Below are positions 7,951-16,880 of a DNA stretch of 64,000 bases, one piece after another. Under the pieces are notes generated by a model. It worked only from the letters and a program-made list of their open reading frames with translations. It searched no databases and was not told the origin of the DNA. The DNA is from Rathayibacter sp. VKM Ac-2760 (lineage in GTDB: Bacteria; Actinomycetota; Actinomycetes; Actinomycetales; Microbacteriaceae). The stretch is taken from assembly GCF_009834185.1 (NCBI RefSeq), contig NZ_CP047175.1, positions 1 through 64,000 on the forward strand. The letters are read 5' to 3'. Within the stretch, counting starts at the first letter, position 1. The number at the start of each line of letters is the position of its first letter. The position numbers were made by a program, and so were the translations under genes.

Positions 7951-8110
7951 GTTGAAACCGCGGAGAGGTGAAGAAAACAGCAATCCGGCCGCGGTAGCGG
8001 CTTCCTCGCCGCGGCGCTCCGTCGCCGCTGCGCGAGCGAGCTCGCGCCCCGGAACGGGATGCGGGGAGCGCGAGGGGGTCGCCCCTCGCGGCCGGCCCGG
8101 AGGCCGGCCG
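7912..8110 (-). repeat. Structured intergenic repeat, half copy 5
   Basis: Only one half of the repeat is present: it begins in the apical-loop region (GTCCGG, about 7912) and continues through CCGCGGAGAGG (7958-7968) to the tail hairpins. The tail stem is GCGAGGGG/CCCCTCGC where the other copies have GTGAGGGG/CCCCTCAC, so a T-A pair has been replaced by a C-G pair. GGCCGGCC-CGGA-GGCCGGCC follows (8091-8110). The missing half is replaced by the SRAP coding sequence. Confidence 0.8.
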
Positions 8111-8123
8111 CACCCCCGCTGGG

Positions 8124-8789
8124 TCAGAGCCAGCTCTCGGACCAGCCCTCGGGTGGGACGACGGCGTGCGCCTCGCCGGTCCAGTGGAGGTAGTAGAGGG
8201 TGCTGCCGTAGTCGTGATCCCCGGCGCTCACGTCCATCTGACGGTTCTCCGCGTCCGGCTCCGCTCTGCTCCACCGGGTCGAGACGTCCACGGCTCGAAG
8301 CTCTCCCCCGTCGCTGACGAGTCGGGCGCAGACGGGGCATCGCAGCGCCTGGTAGGTCTCGCCGTCGTCGGTGACGGTCTCGACCGTGAGCACCGGGGCC
8401 GCGGCCCACACCTGCTGGTGCAGGCTCTCGATCGCGGCGAGCATCCCGTCCGCGGCCGGAGCGGGGGTGAGGAACGCGATCAGCGCATCGGCGTGATCGG
8501 TGCCGTCCTCCTGGACGGGGAATCCGCCGGGCACCCACACTCCGGGAAGGGTGAGCGTGTTGCGGACGCCCGCGAGGAGCTGTTCGACGCTCGCGCTCGT
8601 GTTCTCCTCGTAGTAGTTGCGCTCGAACGCGACGATGAGGGAGACCTGCTCGGGCGTCGCGCGGCCGGTGTCGGCGTCGATGATGGGTGCGACGCGCCCC
8701 GTCGCCGCGCGCGCCGTGGATCGCGGGATGAGTCTGCGGCCGGGGCGCTGCCGGGCGCAGACGCTAGACAAGCGCCCCTCGGCTTCCAC
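8124..8789 (-). CDS. Fusion of the two accessory-protein domains found at 1009 and 3563
   Basis: Up to 221 residues. About residues 38-115 match the N-terminal module of the protein at 1009-1458 (DTGRAT.EQ, RNTLTL, PGGFPV, ALIAFLTPA). Residues about 117-221 match almost all of the protein at 3563-3967 (LHQQVWAAAP, RCPVC, RAVDVSTRWSRAEPD, GDHDYGSTLYYLHW). It is therefore a natural fusion, or the ancestor of the two split forms. The start is uncertain: no good ribosome site is seen at 8789, and homology begins only near residue 38. No structured repeat lies upstream, so its leader may have been lost. Half copy 5 follows the stop. Function unknown. Confidence 0.75.
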   Translation of the reverse strand: MEAEGRLSSVCARQRPGRRLIPRSTARAATGRVAPIIDADTGRATPEQVSLIVAFERNYYEENTSASVEQLLAGVRNTLTLPGVWVPGGFPVQEDGTDHADALIAFLTPAPAADGMLAAIESLHQQVWAAAPVLTVETVTDDGETYQALRCPVCARLVSDGGELRAVDVSTRWSRAEPDAENRQMDVSAGDHDYGSTLYYLHWTGEAHAVVPPEGWSESWL

Positions 8790-9060
8790 CCTGTGATGGG
8801 CTCACGCAACGTGACCACGGTCCGAACGTTACTGTTCGTCTGGCCTTGACGCTCAGCCCACCGCTCCGCGCCTGCGGCTACCTAGACCATCTGACCACCA
8901 CACTGGCAAGTGAATGTCACCGCGCCGAGATAAAAGACACACATCCAACATGGCCTGGACCGTCGGAACACACTTAGCACGCCCATCCGTCGGGGCGCCC
9001 TCATCTGACGCATCTGCGCCGTCAATGGCAAGCATTTGGCCTAAGGGATGGCATCAACGG

Positions 9061-10065
9061 TTACTCAGGACAAGCGGGGCAGGAGATCGCGACACCGTGC
9101 GTCACCTGCTCGGTTCTATAGCCGTCGAGTGTCGACAGGTCATCGTGAATGTCGACGTACATGCCCCCTCGGGCCCCCTCGAAAGCGCAGTTCCACGCGG
9201 CCAGGGTCTGACCGTAATTCAGTGCGTCGATGACGGTGCTGAGGTCGTGGGTGGTAAAGGCATGGCGACCGTTCGTGGCGAGCTTGGCGAGCAGCCCTGC
9301 CGTGCACCAGTCGCCTGATCCGCAGGTATCAACGATGTCGGTCGTCGGGACGGCGTCGAGATCGATCCATTCGGTTGGAACGGTATCCTTCTTGTGGCGG
9401 AACCGAAGACCTTTGGATCCGAGGGTTTGAACCTCGAGGAGGGTCGCGGTGTCTTCGGACATCGTTCCGCCGGCGTCACTGAGCCGCTGGTCTGCATATT
9501 TGACGATGTGGGAGATCTTAATCGCGTCGTCGAACAGTTTGGGGTCTGACCGGCCTGAGGGCTCGAACACAACCAGAGCGCCGTTCTCGGCGGCAGATCC
9601 GGCCAGGGTGAGCGCGGCGCGAGAGAGCCTGTCGAGGAAGAACACGGCGGCGTTCTCGGTGGCTGGCATGACGTCGTCGATAACGTCGCGGGTAATGGGA
9701 CGAAAGCCTGGTAGCCAATGCCCACATTTCGGGCACGCCCAGGTGAACTTGTGTTTGGGGACGCCGGCCGCGGTAAGCCGGTTTTCTTGGATGATGATGG
9801 GTGTGCTAGTCGTCTTGCCCGCGTGGACGTAGTCCAAGTGCACGCCCCATCGGGCCAGATCGATGGCCAGTCTCGTCGCGGCGGTGTCGTGGTTGAGGCG
9901 GGCGATCGGGTACGCGTCCCAGCCAAGGTAGGCCAGGATCGACAGTACGTTGCCGCAGGTTCCGCCAGCGAACGATTGAATGGGCCGGTCGGGCTGTGCG
10001 CTGATGACGAGGTCGAGCGCAAGCAGGCCAGTGCCGAGTACTTTGGGCGTGGTCGTGGTGGTCAT
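9061..10065 (-). CDS. PfkB-family sugar/nucleoside kinase-like protein (gene 5 of conflict-type operon)
   Basis: 334 residues with the ribokinase (PfkB) layout. The N-terminal FAGGTCGNV block corresponds to the substrate-binding GG...N motif. The C-terminal signature DTCGSGDWCTAG (about residue 248) contains the catalytic Asp of DTxGxGD, with Ser in place of the more usual Ala. Such enzymes phosphorylate a hydroxymethyl group on sugars or nucleosides with ATP. An unusual insert after HKFTW contains CPKCGHW, a possible half zinc knuckle. The start overlaps the preceding gene's stop by 4 bases, so translation is coupled. As last gene of the operon it probably acts on the same metabolite as the SIS-HAD and PRTase-like products (inference). 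Confidence 0.8.
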   Translation of the reverse strand: MTTTTTPKVLGTGLLALDLVISAQPDRPIQSFAGGTCGNVLSILAYLGWDAYPIARLNHDTAATRLAIDLARWGVHLDYVHAGKTTSTPIIIQENRLTAAGVPKHKFTWACPKCGHWLPGFRPITRDVIDDVMPATENAAVFFLDRLSRAALTLAGSAAENGALVVFEPSGRSDPKLFDDAIKISHIVKYADQRLSDAGGTMSEDTATLLEVQTLGSKGLRFRHKKDTVPTEWIDLDAVPTTDIVDTCGSGDWCTAGLLAKLATNGRHAFTTHDLSTVIDALNYGQTLAAWNCAFEGARGGMYVDIHDDLSTLDGYRTEQVTHGVAISCPACPE

Positions 10066-11162
10066 TTCTTGCTCTCCAGGCTGGGGCGATCGTGTGGGTA
10101 CGGAGTGCCTTCGAGCCAGACGTGCAACAACTCGGGTGGGTCAAGGGAGTCGTCAAGTGGCTCTGCCAGTGTGTAGCTGAAGTCCTCGAGGTACATCACG
10201 GGGAGGTCCTTCTCAAGGGCGGCCAGGAGAGCTCCTAACGCCATAACTTTACTGCCCACCGGCGACAAGATGAGGTGGGACCCTCCTACCTCGCGGAACA
10301 CCGGCTCGCGAAGCGCGTGAAGACGCATGATCGTCCGGTAAAGATCGAGCGGATCACTTTCGTCGGCGTGGACGATGCTACGCGCGTCGATCTGCCAGGG
10401 AAAACCACCGCTGTGCAGTAGCTCTTCCAAGAGAGCGTCGCCTGCACGCGGGTGGCTCGCGGGAAAAGGAACGATGGCGCACACCTCGTCGGGGTTTAGG
10501 TGCTCGTAGATCCGCCGCAACGTGGCGGACCGGTTCGATGCCAGCTGGGGAAGCCAAAGCTTCGCCGCGGCTGGGCCTGAGAGAAGCCCGAGTCGTCCTG
10601 CGAAACCGGGCACAGCAACGACCGCATCAGTCGGTGTGGCGATGATCCGTGCGTCGATCTCGGGCTGGTGCGCGACGAGGACGTGAACGTTCACCCCGGG
10701 CAGCGCCGGCAGCGCATCGACGACGAACCGGATGATCGGAAAGCTGATGCCGACCGACAACGCGGAGATGTCGATGACGAGGTCGGTGTAGTTATCTAGC
10801 GGGTGTGCGCTCAGCGCGAGTGCGGCTCGTCTGCCGCCGACGACAGAGTTGTCGGCACCGTAGATCTCGATGTCGACGACTTCGTGACTCGGGATCGCTT
10901 CCTTCAGCCGCTCGAGGTTCGCTTCGGCACGTGCGGCGAGTTGATCGTCGGACTCTGGTCGGTGTTCGCGTACGAGCAACCCATGCAGTGATGCGGCTGC
11001 CGCTGCGAGCGTCTGACCGACGAGGCAGGTGCGGGGGTCGAATCCGACGCCCGCGATCAGCAGGGTACGACGTGCTGTGTCGGCGAAATACTCGCCCGCG
11101 AAAGTCTCCACCTCGGCGCCGCGGTGGGTGATGGCCAGATCCCATCGGTGTTCACTATTCAC
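10062..11162 (-). CDS. Unknown protein of conflict-type operon (gene 4)
   Basis: 366 residues from the GTG at 11162, which has GAGGG five bases upstream and overlaps the ATPase stop by 8 bases. I cannot assign a family. It begins with a likely Rossmann-like strand-turn (RTLLIAGVGFDPRT, about residue 30). Further hydrophobic strands follow: DLVIDISALSVGISFPIIR, VNVHVLVAHQPE, AVVAVPGF, EVCAIVPFPASHPRAGD and SHLILSPVGSK. Repeated beta-alpha units suggest a nucleotide- or metabolite-binding sensor or enzyme. No membrane segment or signal peptide is seen. Tight coupling on both sides shows it belongs to the system. Confidence 0.7.
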   Translation of the reverse strand: MNSEHRWDLAITHRGAEVETFAGEYFADTARRTLLIAGVGFDPRTCLVGQTLAAAAASLHGLLVREHRPESDDQLAARAEANLERLKEAIPSHEVVDIEIYGADNSVVGGRRAALALSAHPLDNYTDLVIDISALSVGISFPIIRFVVDALPALPGVNVHVLVAHQPEIDARIIATPTDAVVAVPGFAGRLGLLSGPAAAKLWLPQLASNRSATLRRIYEHLNPDEVCAIVPFPASHPRAGDALLEELLHSGGFPWQIDARSIVHADESDPLDLYRTIMRLHALREPVFREVGGSHLILSPVGSKVMALGALLAALEKDLPVMYLEDFSYTLAEPLDDSLDPPELLHVWLEGTPYPHDRPSLESKK

Positions 11163-13059
11163 GGTGTCCCTCATCGAGCGCGCGAACCAGGTCGTTAACG
11201 GTGCGCTCGAGAAAGCCACCGCGGCTGAGCGTGAGCCCGTGTTTGAGGAGGACAACGCCTCCGAGCTCGATCAGGCACCATATCTGACCCTTCGTGCGGT
11301 GCCCTTGGACGAGAGTGACGGCGTTGTACGCGACGGCGAACTGCAGGATCTGCGCAAGTTTAGGGTTGGTCATAGGGATCCTGTCGAACTCGTCCTGCAA
11401 GACACCGAATGCCACTGCTCCGCCTCGCAAGGGAGCGTTAGGCTCAAGGCTCTTCACGACGCACTGCGCGGCGATCTCCGCTGTCAGAGAGCGAACGAGT
11501 CTGGCGTGCGGGAAGTCCCACTCCTGAATCATCTGCCCGGCACGCTCACGTAGCAAACGATTCTGTTCACGGGCGGTGAGGGTGATCTGCGAGCCGCGGA
11601 TAAGTTTCGTCTCCAACTGGCTGACGAGGACCCCCGCCAACTGAAGGAACTGCTCCGCGTTCTCCGAACTCGCATCGCAGAGCGCGTCAATTCCGAAGTA
11701 GTAGGGACGGTCGTACTCGTGCAACAGATGGACCTCCGCGCCGCCGACAACCCCCGAATCGACGGTGATAGGTTTCGAAGGGTCGGGATCGAAGCTGTCG
11801 AGGTCGGCAAAGAGGTCCAGCTGCGCGGCGTGCGCCTTCGTTCGCCTAAGGTAGCGTTCCATCGTCACTTGCAGCGTGGCCAGGCGCAGTTCCTCCTGTC
11901 CAGATGCCCCGAAGTACGCATCGACCTTGTCCTGAAGCTCCGCTCGTCGAGCCGCAGTGACGTGCGTGCGACGCTGCACAACATCGAGGTGTACTCGAAG
12001 GCGTTCGAGTTTTCCTGGCGGGAAGGGCTCGGGAAGGGTCGAGAGCATACTGCCGAACTCGTTGAGGCCGCGCCGGTTGAAGGTGTCCATCCGGCGCAGA
12101 TAGCGCGAGCTCATGTCGCGGGCCATCTTGCGGAACGCGGCCCGGTCGTACGCCCGCCGGTTGTCGTTCTGCATCTTGATGAACGTGATCTCGCGGTCGT
12201 TAGAGATCACGGGAGACAGCAGAACTTGGTGCGGAGTGAGCGCGTCGAACCGGGTGATCACCCAGCGGGCCACTTTTAGCTCCCGACGTGCCAGCCACTG
12301 GCGAAGCAGATCAAACTGCTCCGCGTGCAGGGAATGCGCATCGTCGAGAATGATCAAGGGACGCAACTCCGTGGTGAACCCGTCGGAGGAAACCCGGATT
12401 GTGTCAATGACGTCAAAGGGCCGATATGCGGTAGCGGCCACCTCGGAGATAGCATCGATCTTTGGGGGGATGAGAGCGGCAGAGATCTCGTAGATCGCAA
12501 GTTCCACCTCCCGCGCCTTCTCCAACACGGCGGACGCGTCGGTGCCACCGATCGCAACTGTCGCCGCTCCCGCACCCTCCCGGGGAACGATCTCGATGTC
12601 GGGCAGTGCGATCCCGGAAGCCTGAAGATTCTGGATCCACGACAAGACTGCGCGAGCCTGGATGATCGCCGTCATCAGCCCCAGTCTTAGGTCGTTCGGG
12701 TACGGAAACTCCCAGAACTCGCGATACTCGGATTCTAACGGGATACGCGCGCCCAGGATCGCGGGGATACCGTTGCGGATGGCGCCAGCTTCTGTCAGTG
12801 ACGCGATTAGCGGCCGATACGCATCGAGCGAGTCGTTCTGCAACAACGTTCGGATCGCGGGGTACTGGAACAGACGCGTCATCGTCGTCTTCCCGCTACC
12901 CGGCGTACCGATGATCAGCACAAGCCGGTCGAACAGCCGATCCTCACGCGCGGGCTTGTGGAAGAACGTGCCCAGGGGTTCGGGGGAAACAACGGAGAGG
13001 AACGCCTCATCGTCGCGGAGATACTCGGTCGCGCGTTTTTCGAATGGGTTGGCCACCAC
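11155..13059 (-). CDS. P-loop ATPase, ORC/CDC6-like AAA type (gene 3 of conflict-type operon)
   Basis: 634-residue cytoplasmic ATPase. Walker A is GTPGSGKTT (residues 51-59) and Walker B is LIILDDAH (235-242), followed by a sensor-like VITRFDA. The region after about 380 is helical and charged, as expected for a partner- or effector-binding domain. Proteins of this build are annotated as ORC-CDC6-family AAA ATPases in bacterial conflict loci; I assign the subtype from its general pattern only. It starts 7 bases after the PRTase-like stop and overlaps the next gene by 8 bases. A likely role is sensing or switching for the enzymes around it (inference). Confidence 0.8.
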   Translation of the reverse strand: MVANPFEKRATEYLRDDEAFLSVVSPEPLGTFFHKPAREDRLFDRLVLIIGTPGSGKTTMTRLFQYPAIRTLLQNDSLDAYRPLIASLTEAGAIRNGIPAILGARIPLESEYREFWEFPYPNDLRLGLMTAIIQARAVLSWIQNLQASGIALPDIEIVPREGAGAATVAIGGTDASAVLEKAREVELAIYEISAALIPPKIDAISEVAATAYRPFDVIDTIRVSSDGFTTELRPLIILDDAHSLHAEQFDLLRQWLARRELKVARWVITRFDALTPHQVLLSPVISNDREITFIKMQNDNRRAYDRAAFRKMARDMSSRYLRRMDTFNRRGLNEFGSMLSTLPEPFPPGKLERLRVHLDVVQRRTHVTAARRAELQDKVDAYFGASGQEELRLATLQVTMERYLRRTKAHAAQLDLFADLDSFDPDPSKPITVDSGVVGGAEVHLLHEYDRPYYFGIDALCDASSENAEQFLQLAGVLVSQLETKLIRGSQITLTAREQNRLLRERAGQMIQEWDFPHARLVRSLTAEIAAQCVVKSLEPNAPLRGGAVAFGVLQDEFDRIPMTNPKLAQILQFAVAYNAVTLVQGHRTKGQIWCLIELGGVVLLKHGLTLSRGGFLERTVNDLVRALDEGHRE

Positions 13060-13066
13060 GCTCTCC

Positions 13067-14191
13067 TTACACGTGCCGTTGCCGACGGCGGAACAGAGGT
13101 CGCATTGCAGGAGCGGGCAGATCGACCTGCCCGTTCGTTTCGGCCCACAGCAAGGCCATCGAGTTGTTGGGCGTGTTGTGCTCCAAAACGACCGGCAATG
13201 CGCAGCCGCCGTACCCCAAGTCGATGCGTGTTGTCCCGCCGACCTCAGTGTGCTTCGTCTGGATCACAGGGTCGTAGTACTTCCGAGCGAGATCTAGGAA
13301 CGCTACGTCGTCGGGGTGTGCGTCCGTCATGGGGAGGGACGCCGGCAGCACGGTGCCGAACGTGACTTCGACAGGTCCCCATCCGGCGTCGGCGAACTCG
13401 TCGGTCGACTGCGAGATGGCATGCGTCACCTTCTGCTGAGCGGAGTGCGAGGCGATGTAATGGTGCACGCCGAGCGTGAAACCGGGTTCGAAGTGGCTAG
13501 CTTTCGTGGCCGAGATCGCGTCACGGAAACGAATCAACTTGCCCTTCCACCTCTGCTTCTCCTCGTCGTATCGCAAGAATGACGTGCCCGTAGCCGTGAA
13601 GTCGTCGATTAGGTAGACCATCTCAAATCGAGCATTCTCGTCACCGATTTCGATACGCATGTCTTTGAGCAAGTCATCCCACTTATCGAGGTCGAGTTGC
13701 ACCGTAGGTGCAACTTGCTCATTGCTGAGCCGCCCCACGGTACTGTGTCGCAGGGTGTCGATCCGCGCACCGTCGCTGAGTCCCAGAAACAGTGTCTTTC
13801 GCCTGAGCCTAACTATTTCCTCCCGCAACTCCGGCCGTCCCAGACTGACCCATTTGGGCACGCTGTGCCGGGCAGAAACCATGCGGACGAGCTGCTCATG
13901 AGCAACCTTTGGATAAAATTGCTCCACGAGGTGATGGGTCTCGCTGAGCCCGATGAACACGAGTCGCGTCTTCACGAACCCGTACGCCGTCTCACGCTCC
14001 TTCGACTCGAACTGCTGAAGCCAGGTTGCCAGACTCTCGATGAACCGCATCCCTGCTTGAAAGTCTCGGTACCCGTCGTACTTTAGCGAAGAAAAGAACT
14101 CCAGCCAGCGGTACTCCTCGCGGGCACGGTCATCGTCCCACCCCATGATCTGCCCGAGAACCCGTTTACTGAGCTCGTCGTTCATCGCCAC
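13067..14191 (-). CDS. Phosphoribosyltransferase-like protein (gene 2 of conflict-type operon)
   Basis: 374 residues. The stretch YLIDDFTATGTSF (about 193-205) matches the PRPP-binding loop of phosphoribosyltransferases: hydrophobic strand, two acidic residues, then T-x-TGTS. The flanking domains are unlike the purine or pyrimidine salvage enzymes. It resembles the PRTase domains described from predicted conflict systems, where they sit beside ATPases. The expected chemistry is transfer of phosphoribose between PRPP and a base or other acceptor; the substrate cannot be told. The ATG at 14191 overlaps the SIS-HAD stop by 10 bases. No membrane segments are visible. Confidence 0.75.
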   Translation of the reverse strand: MAMNDELSKRVLGQIMGWDDDRAREEYRWLEFFSSLKYDGYRDFQAGMRFIESLATWLQQFESKERETAYGFVKTRLVFIGLSETHHLVEQFYPKVAHEQLVRMVSARHSVPKWVSLGRPELREEIVRLRRKTLFLGLSDGARIDTLRHSTVGRLSNEQVAPTVQLDLDKWDDLLKDMRIEIGDENARFEMVYLIDDFTATGTSFLRYDEEKQRWKGKLIRFRDAISATKASHFEPGFTLGVHHYIASHSAQQKVTHAISQSTDEFADAGWGPVEVTFGTVLPASLPMTDAHPDDVAFLDLARKYYDPVIQTKHTEVGGTTRIDLGYGGCALPVVLEHNTPNNSMALLWAETNGQVDLPAPAMRPLFRRRQRHV

Positions 14192-16113
14192 CTCACCGTG
14201 CCCTCATCTGTAGTGTGGATAGACCGCAGCGCATGAAGTGTCGCGGCAGTCCCCCGCTGCCCTGCAGGAGCGAGGTTCCAGCATGTGCTGGGGTCTGCTG
14301 AGCACTCGTCGACGCTGAGGGCCAACGGCTGACCGAGGAGCTCATGATCGTTGCCCGGCCACCGTCCACGATCCCCGATCGATAGAATATCGTGCCTGAC
14401 GCCCGCCTTCCGAAGATGCTTGCCCACACGCAGTTTTGATGCCGACGAGTTGAGGACGTCGACCGAATGACTGGAGCGAACTACCGAGAACTCCCCCGCA
14501 AGACGACTTGTCACACCGTGGGCAATGTCCCACAGCTGCCATTCGGAAAACGCGCTATCTCCTGTGAGGGTCAGCTGGTGTTCGCGCGCCTCCATAGTCG
14601 TGTGAGCGCTGATATCAGGATGGGCGCGAAGCGCGTCAGCCGCCTGAAGGATTTCGGCCGACGGAGCGCTGTCCTGCTTCGGCGTGTCCTCGTCGGAGAG
14701 CGTTCCGATCACCGCACCGTTGTAGTACCCGATGACGACCCGTTCCCACAGCATCCGAGGCAGCGCTTGCTGGAGTGCGTGTCGGACCGACTTTCCGCGC
14801 CCGGTGGCGATACCGAGTGCAACACCGTTCTCCAGCAATCGCGTGAGCTCCGCTGCCATCTCAAGTGATGGAGGATCGAATCGGACCCGGGTGTCGACGA
14901 CCGTACCGTCGTAGTCAAGCACGATCGCTGCGATGCGTGCCGTAGCGAGCGTGCGTTCGAAGCGGCGCAGATGCACCCGCCATGCTTCCAGGTCGCCGGC
15001 CTGCGACAACTCGGTGACGGTTCGGCCAGTCTTACGATGAATCGCAGCGGCGTGCCGGCCGGTGACTCCCGGCACACGGCTCTCCGGCCGTGCCCGCGGG
15101 GGCCGCAAGTGGTATAGCTTGCGGCCAAACTCGGGGACACCCGGATCGCCCGGATCAATCCCCCGCCTCTTGCCTGCCTCCTGCGTGATCCGAAACGCTG
15201 CGAGCAACGAGGTGATGGTCGCGTCGGTGGCGGTCCCCGGAAGAACGATCCGAGCGACCGGGACATGTGCGGGTAGTAGGGCGAGAGTACGCGCCGCAAC
15301 CTCCTCGTCCTCGTCTGCGATGAGCGCGATCACGGCGCTGGTCTCCGCCCGCTTCGCGAGCCAATGATGGCGTCCGTGCGCGAAGTTGCGATAGTCAGCG
15401 ACCTGGACATGACCAAGCGCAGCTTCGGTGAACTTTGACTCCACGTCCACCGCCCCTACAGCCGTCGAGGCGCCGTGAAGAACAATGATCGTGTCCCTCC
15501 CGAGCACGGGAGCCAACTGTGTGCGCCAGCGCGCGACCACCTCGGAGCGCCCATCAGCGGCGCCAAGCAGGATCGCGGAGTCCAGCGCGTTCGCCCCTGG
15601 TGCCGCTGTGGTGACAGCACCGTAAGCGCGTGCAATCAATGCGGTAGCGGCGAACAGGGAATTGGTTGCGAGGAAACCGTCCTTGCCCGTTGGCGGCACG
15701 AAGACGTGCATCTCTATGTATGGGTGGCTCGCCGCGATACTGGCGACCTTACTGTCCTCGCGGCCAACAAAGGCAGCCAACTGACGCGGCTCCCTTAGCG
15801 CAAGCGCACGCGTCGCTCCCGCGATGTCAACGTTGTTGCCGCTTGCGCTCAGCAGCCAGACCGAAGTCGCCGCATCGATCTTGGCCCCGACCACGTCCAT
15901 CGGGGTCAGGACGGTCGCGGAATGACCCGTGGTGAACCGATGCGCTTGCGCCAGCGCGTGCGCAGACGACAGCGATCCCCCGGACCCCACCGCGACAAGT
16001 GGACCGGCGGAAGCCACCCGAACCGAATGAATCAGACCCTCAAGCTCCGCCCGTCGTGCCCAATCGAGGGTTCCCAGGAGTGATTCCAGCTCCCGGTCGA
16101 AAGGCTTCCCCAT
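14182..16113 (-). CDS. SIS sugar-isomerase domain fused to HAD phosphatase (gene 1 of conflict-type operon)
   Basis: 643 residues from the ATG at 16113, preceded by AGAGGG. The first half is a SIS domain: VGSGGSLSSA (about 42-51) is the phosphosugar-binding loop and SASGNN (about 89-94) the second. The second half is a HAD hydrolase. Motif I is DYDGT (400-404) with the nucleophile Asp, motif II is in IATGR, a Lys lies in SASKLRVGK, and motif IV is GDRGRWPGND (580-589). The HAD part resembles the sugar-phosphatase (Cof-like) branch. Together they could isomerise and dephosphorylate a sugar phosphate. It heads the five-gene operon, and the promoter should lie in 16114-16485. Confidence 0.85.
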   Translation of the reverse strand: MGKPFDRELESLLGTLDWARRAELEGLIHSVRVASAGPLVAVGSGGSLSSAHALAQAHRFTTGHSATVLTPMDVVGAKIDAATSVWLLSASGNNVDIAGATRALALREPRQLAAFVGREDSKVASIAASHPYIEMHVFVPPTGKDGFLATNSLFAATALIARAYGAVTTAAPGANALDSAILLGAADGRSEVVARWRTQLAPVLGRDTIIVLHGASTAVGAVDVESKFTEAALGHVQVADYRNFAHGRHHWLAKRAETSAVIALIADEDEEVAARTLALLPAHVPVARIVLPGTATDATITSLLAAFRITQEAGKRRGIDPGDPGVPEFGRKLYHLRPPRARPESRVPGVTGRHAAAIHRKTGRTVTELSQAGDLEAWRVHLRRFERTLATARIAAIVLDYDGTVVDTRVRFDPPSLEMAAELTRLLENGVALGIATGRGKSVRHALQQALPRMLWERVVIGYYNGAVIGTLSDEDTPKQDSAPSAEILQAADALRAHPDISAHTTMEAREHQLTLTGDSAFSEWQLWDIAHGVTSRLAGEFSVVRSSHSVDVLNSSASKLRVGKHLRKAGVRHDILSIGDRGRWPGNDHELLGQPLALSVDECSADPSTCWNLAPAGQRGTAATLHALRSIHTTDEGTVRWR

Positions 16114-16485
16114 CCGATACCCTCTCATATGCGGCACTTTTGCTACTCATATCCGAGAGCTCTCGTCAGCATACTTGCCGTCACTCACCGTTCCTGAGAC
16201 ATCGCGTTCCACCTCGGGCTGCAACGCTCCACCGGCGGTCGTGTCTTGGCCCGATACCGGATGCCGTTGCTCACCGAGCTTGATCAAGCTGCCGGGGTCC
16301 CGGTGCGGAGGCGTGTCGTGAAGCGTTACGAGGTCGACAGGCCGCGCCACCTGGTACACATTGATATGAAGAAGCAGGGCCGGATCCCCGACGGTGGCGG
16401 CTGGCGAGCCCAGGGCCGAGGATCCGTGCAAGACCGCGGCGCCGGCGTCGAAAGGAACCAAGCAACCCGCGCAGGCGCCGCAGCC

Positions 16486-16880
16486 TCATGCGGCTACCGC
16501 TTCCTCCACCACGCCGTTGACGACTAAAAGGCGCGCGCCGGTGGCGGGGGCGGTCGTCTCGATGTGGCCGCCGCGAAGTTGTGTGAGCCGCCCTCGATCC
16601 GGCCGATCAGGAGCCTGACGTCGGTTTCGAGCCAATCGATGCGGCGGGCAACCGCGCTCGGAAGGGAGCGGGCCTCGGTCGTCCGGGCCGCGACGTCGGC
16701 TCGGGCGCGGGTGACCTCCCGGTCCGCCTCGATGCTCCGGCCGAACGCGGGGCACAGCGCCGACCGGAGGTCGACGACCACTCGTTCGCCAGGTGCGCGC
16801 ACCTGGGTGGCGAATGAAGGTGGCCCGAGATCGTTCATGATCGAAGTCGATGTCAGGATTTCTTGTGTGGTGATGGATCA
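16486..16880 (-). pseudogene. Degraded DUF3560 gene fragment
   Basis: Two overlapping minus-strand frames together match residues about 150-225 of the DUF3560 protein at 1791-2783. One frame gives GRSIEADREVTRARADVAA and then ARRIDWLETDV and GRIEGGSHNF; the other continues with GGHIETTAPATGAR. A frameshift separates them, and both the N-terminus and the C-terminus are missing. It marks this intergenic region as former plasmid accessory DNA. The flanks 16114-16485 and 16881-17102 hold no other gene I can support; the promoters of the SIS-HAD operon and the SIR2 gene must lie there. Confidence 0.8.
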
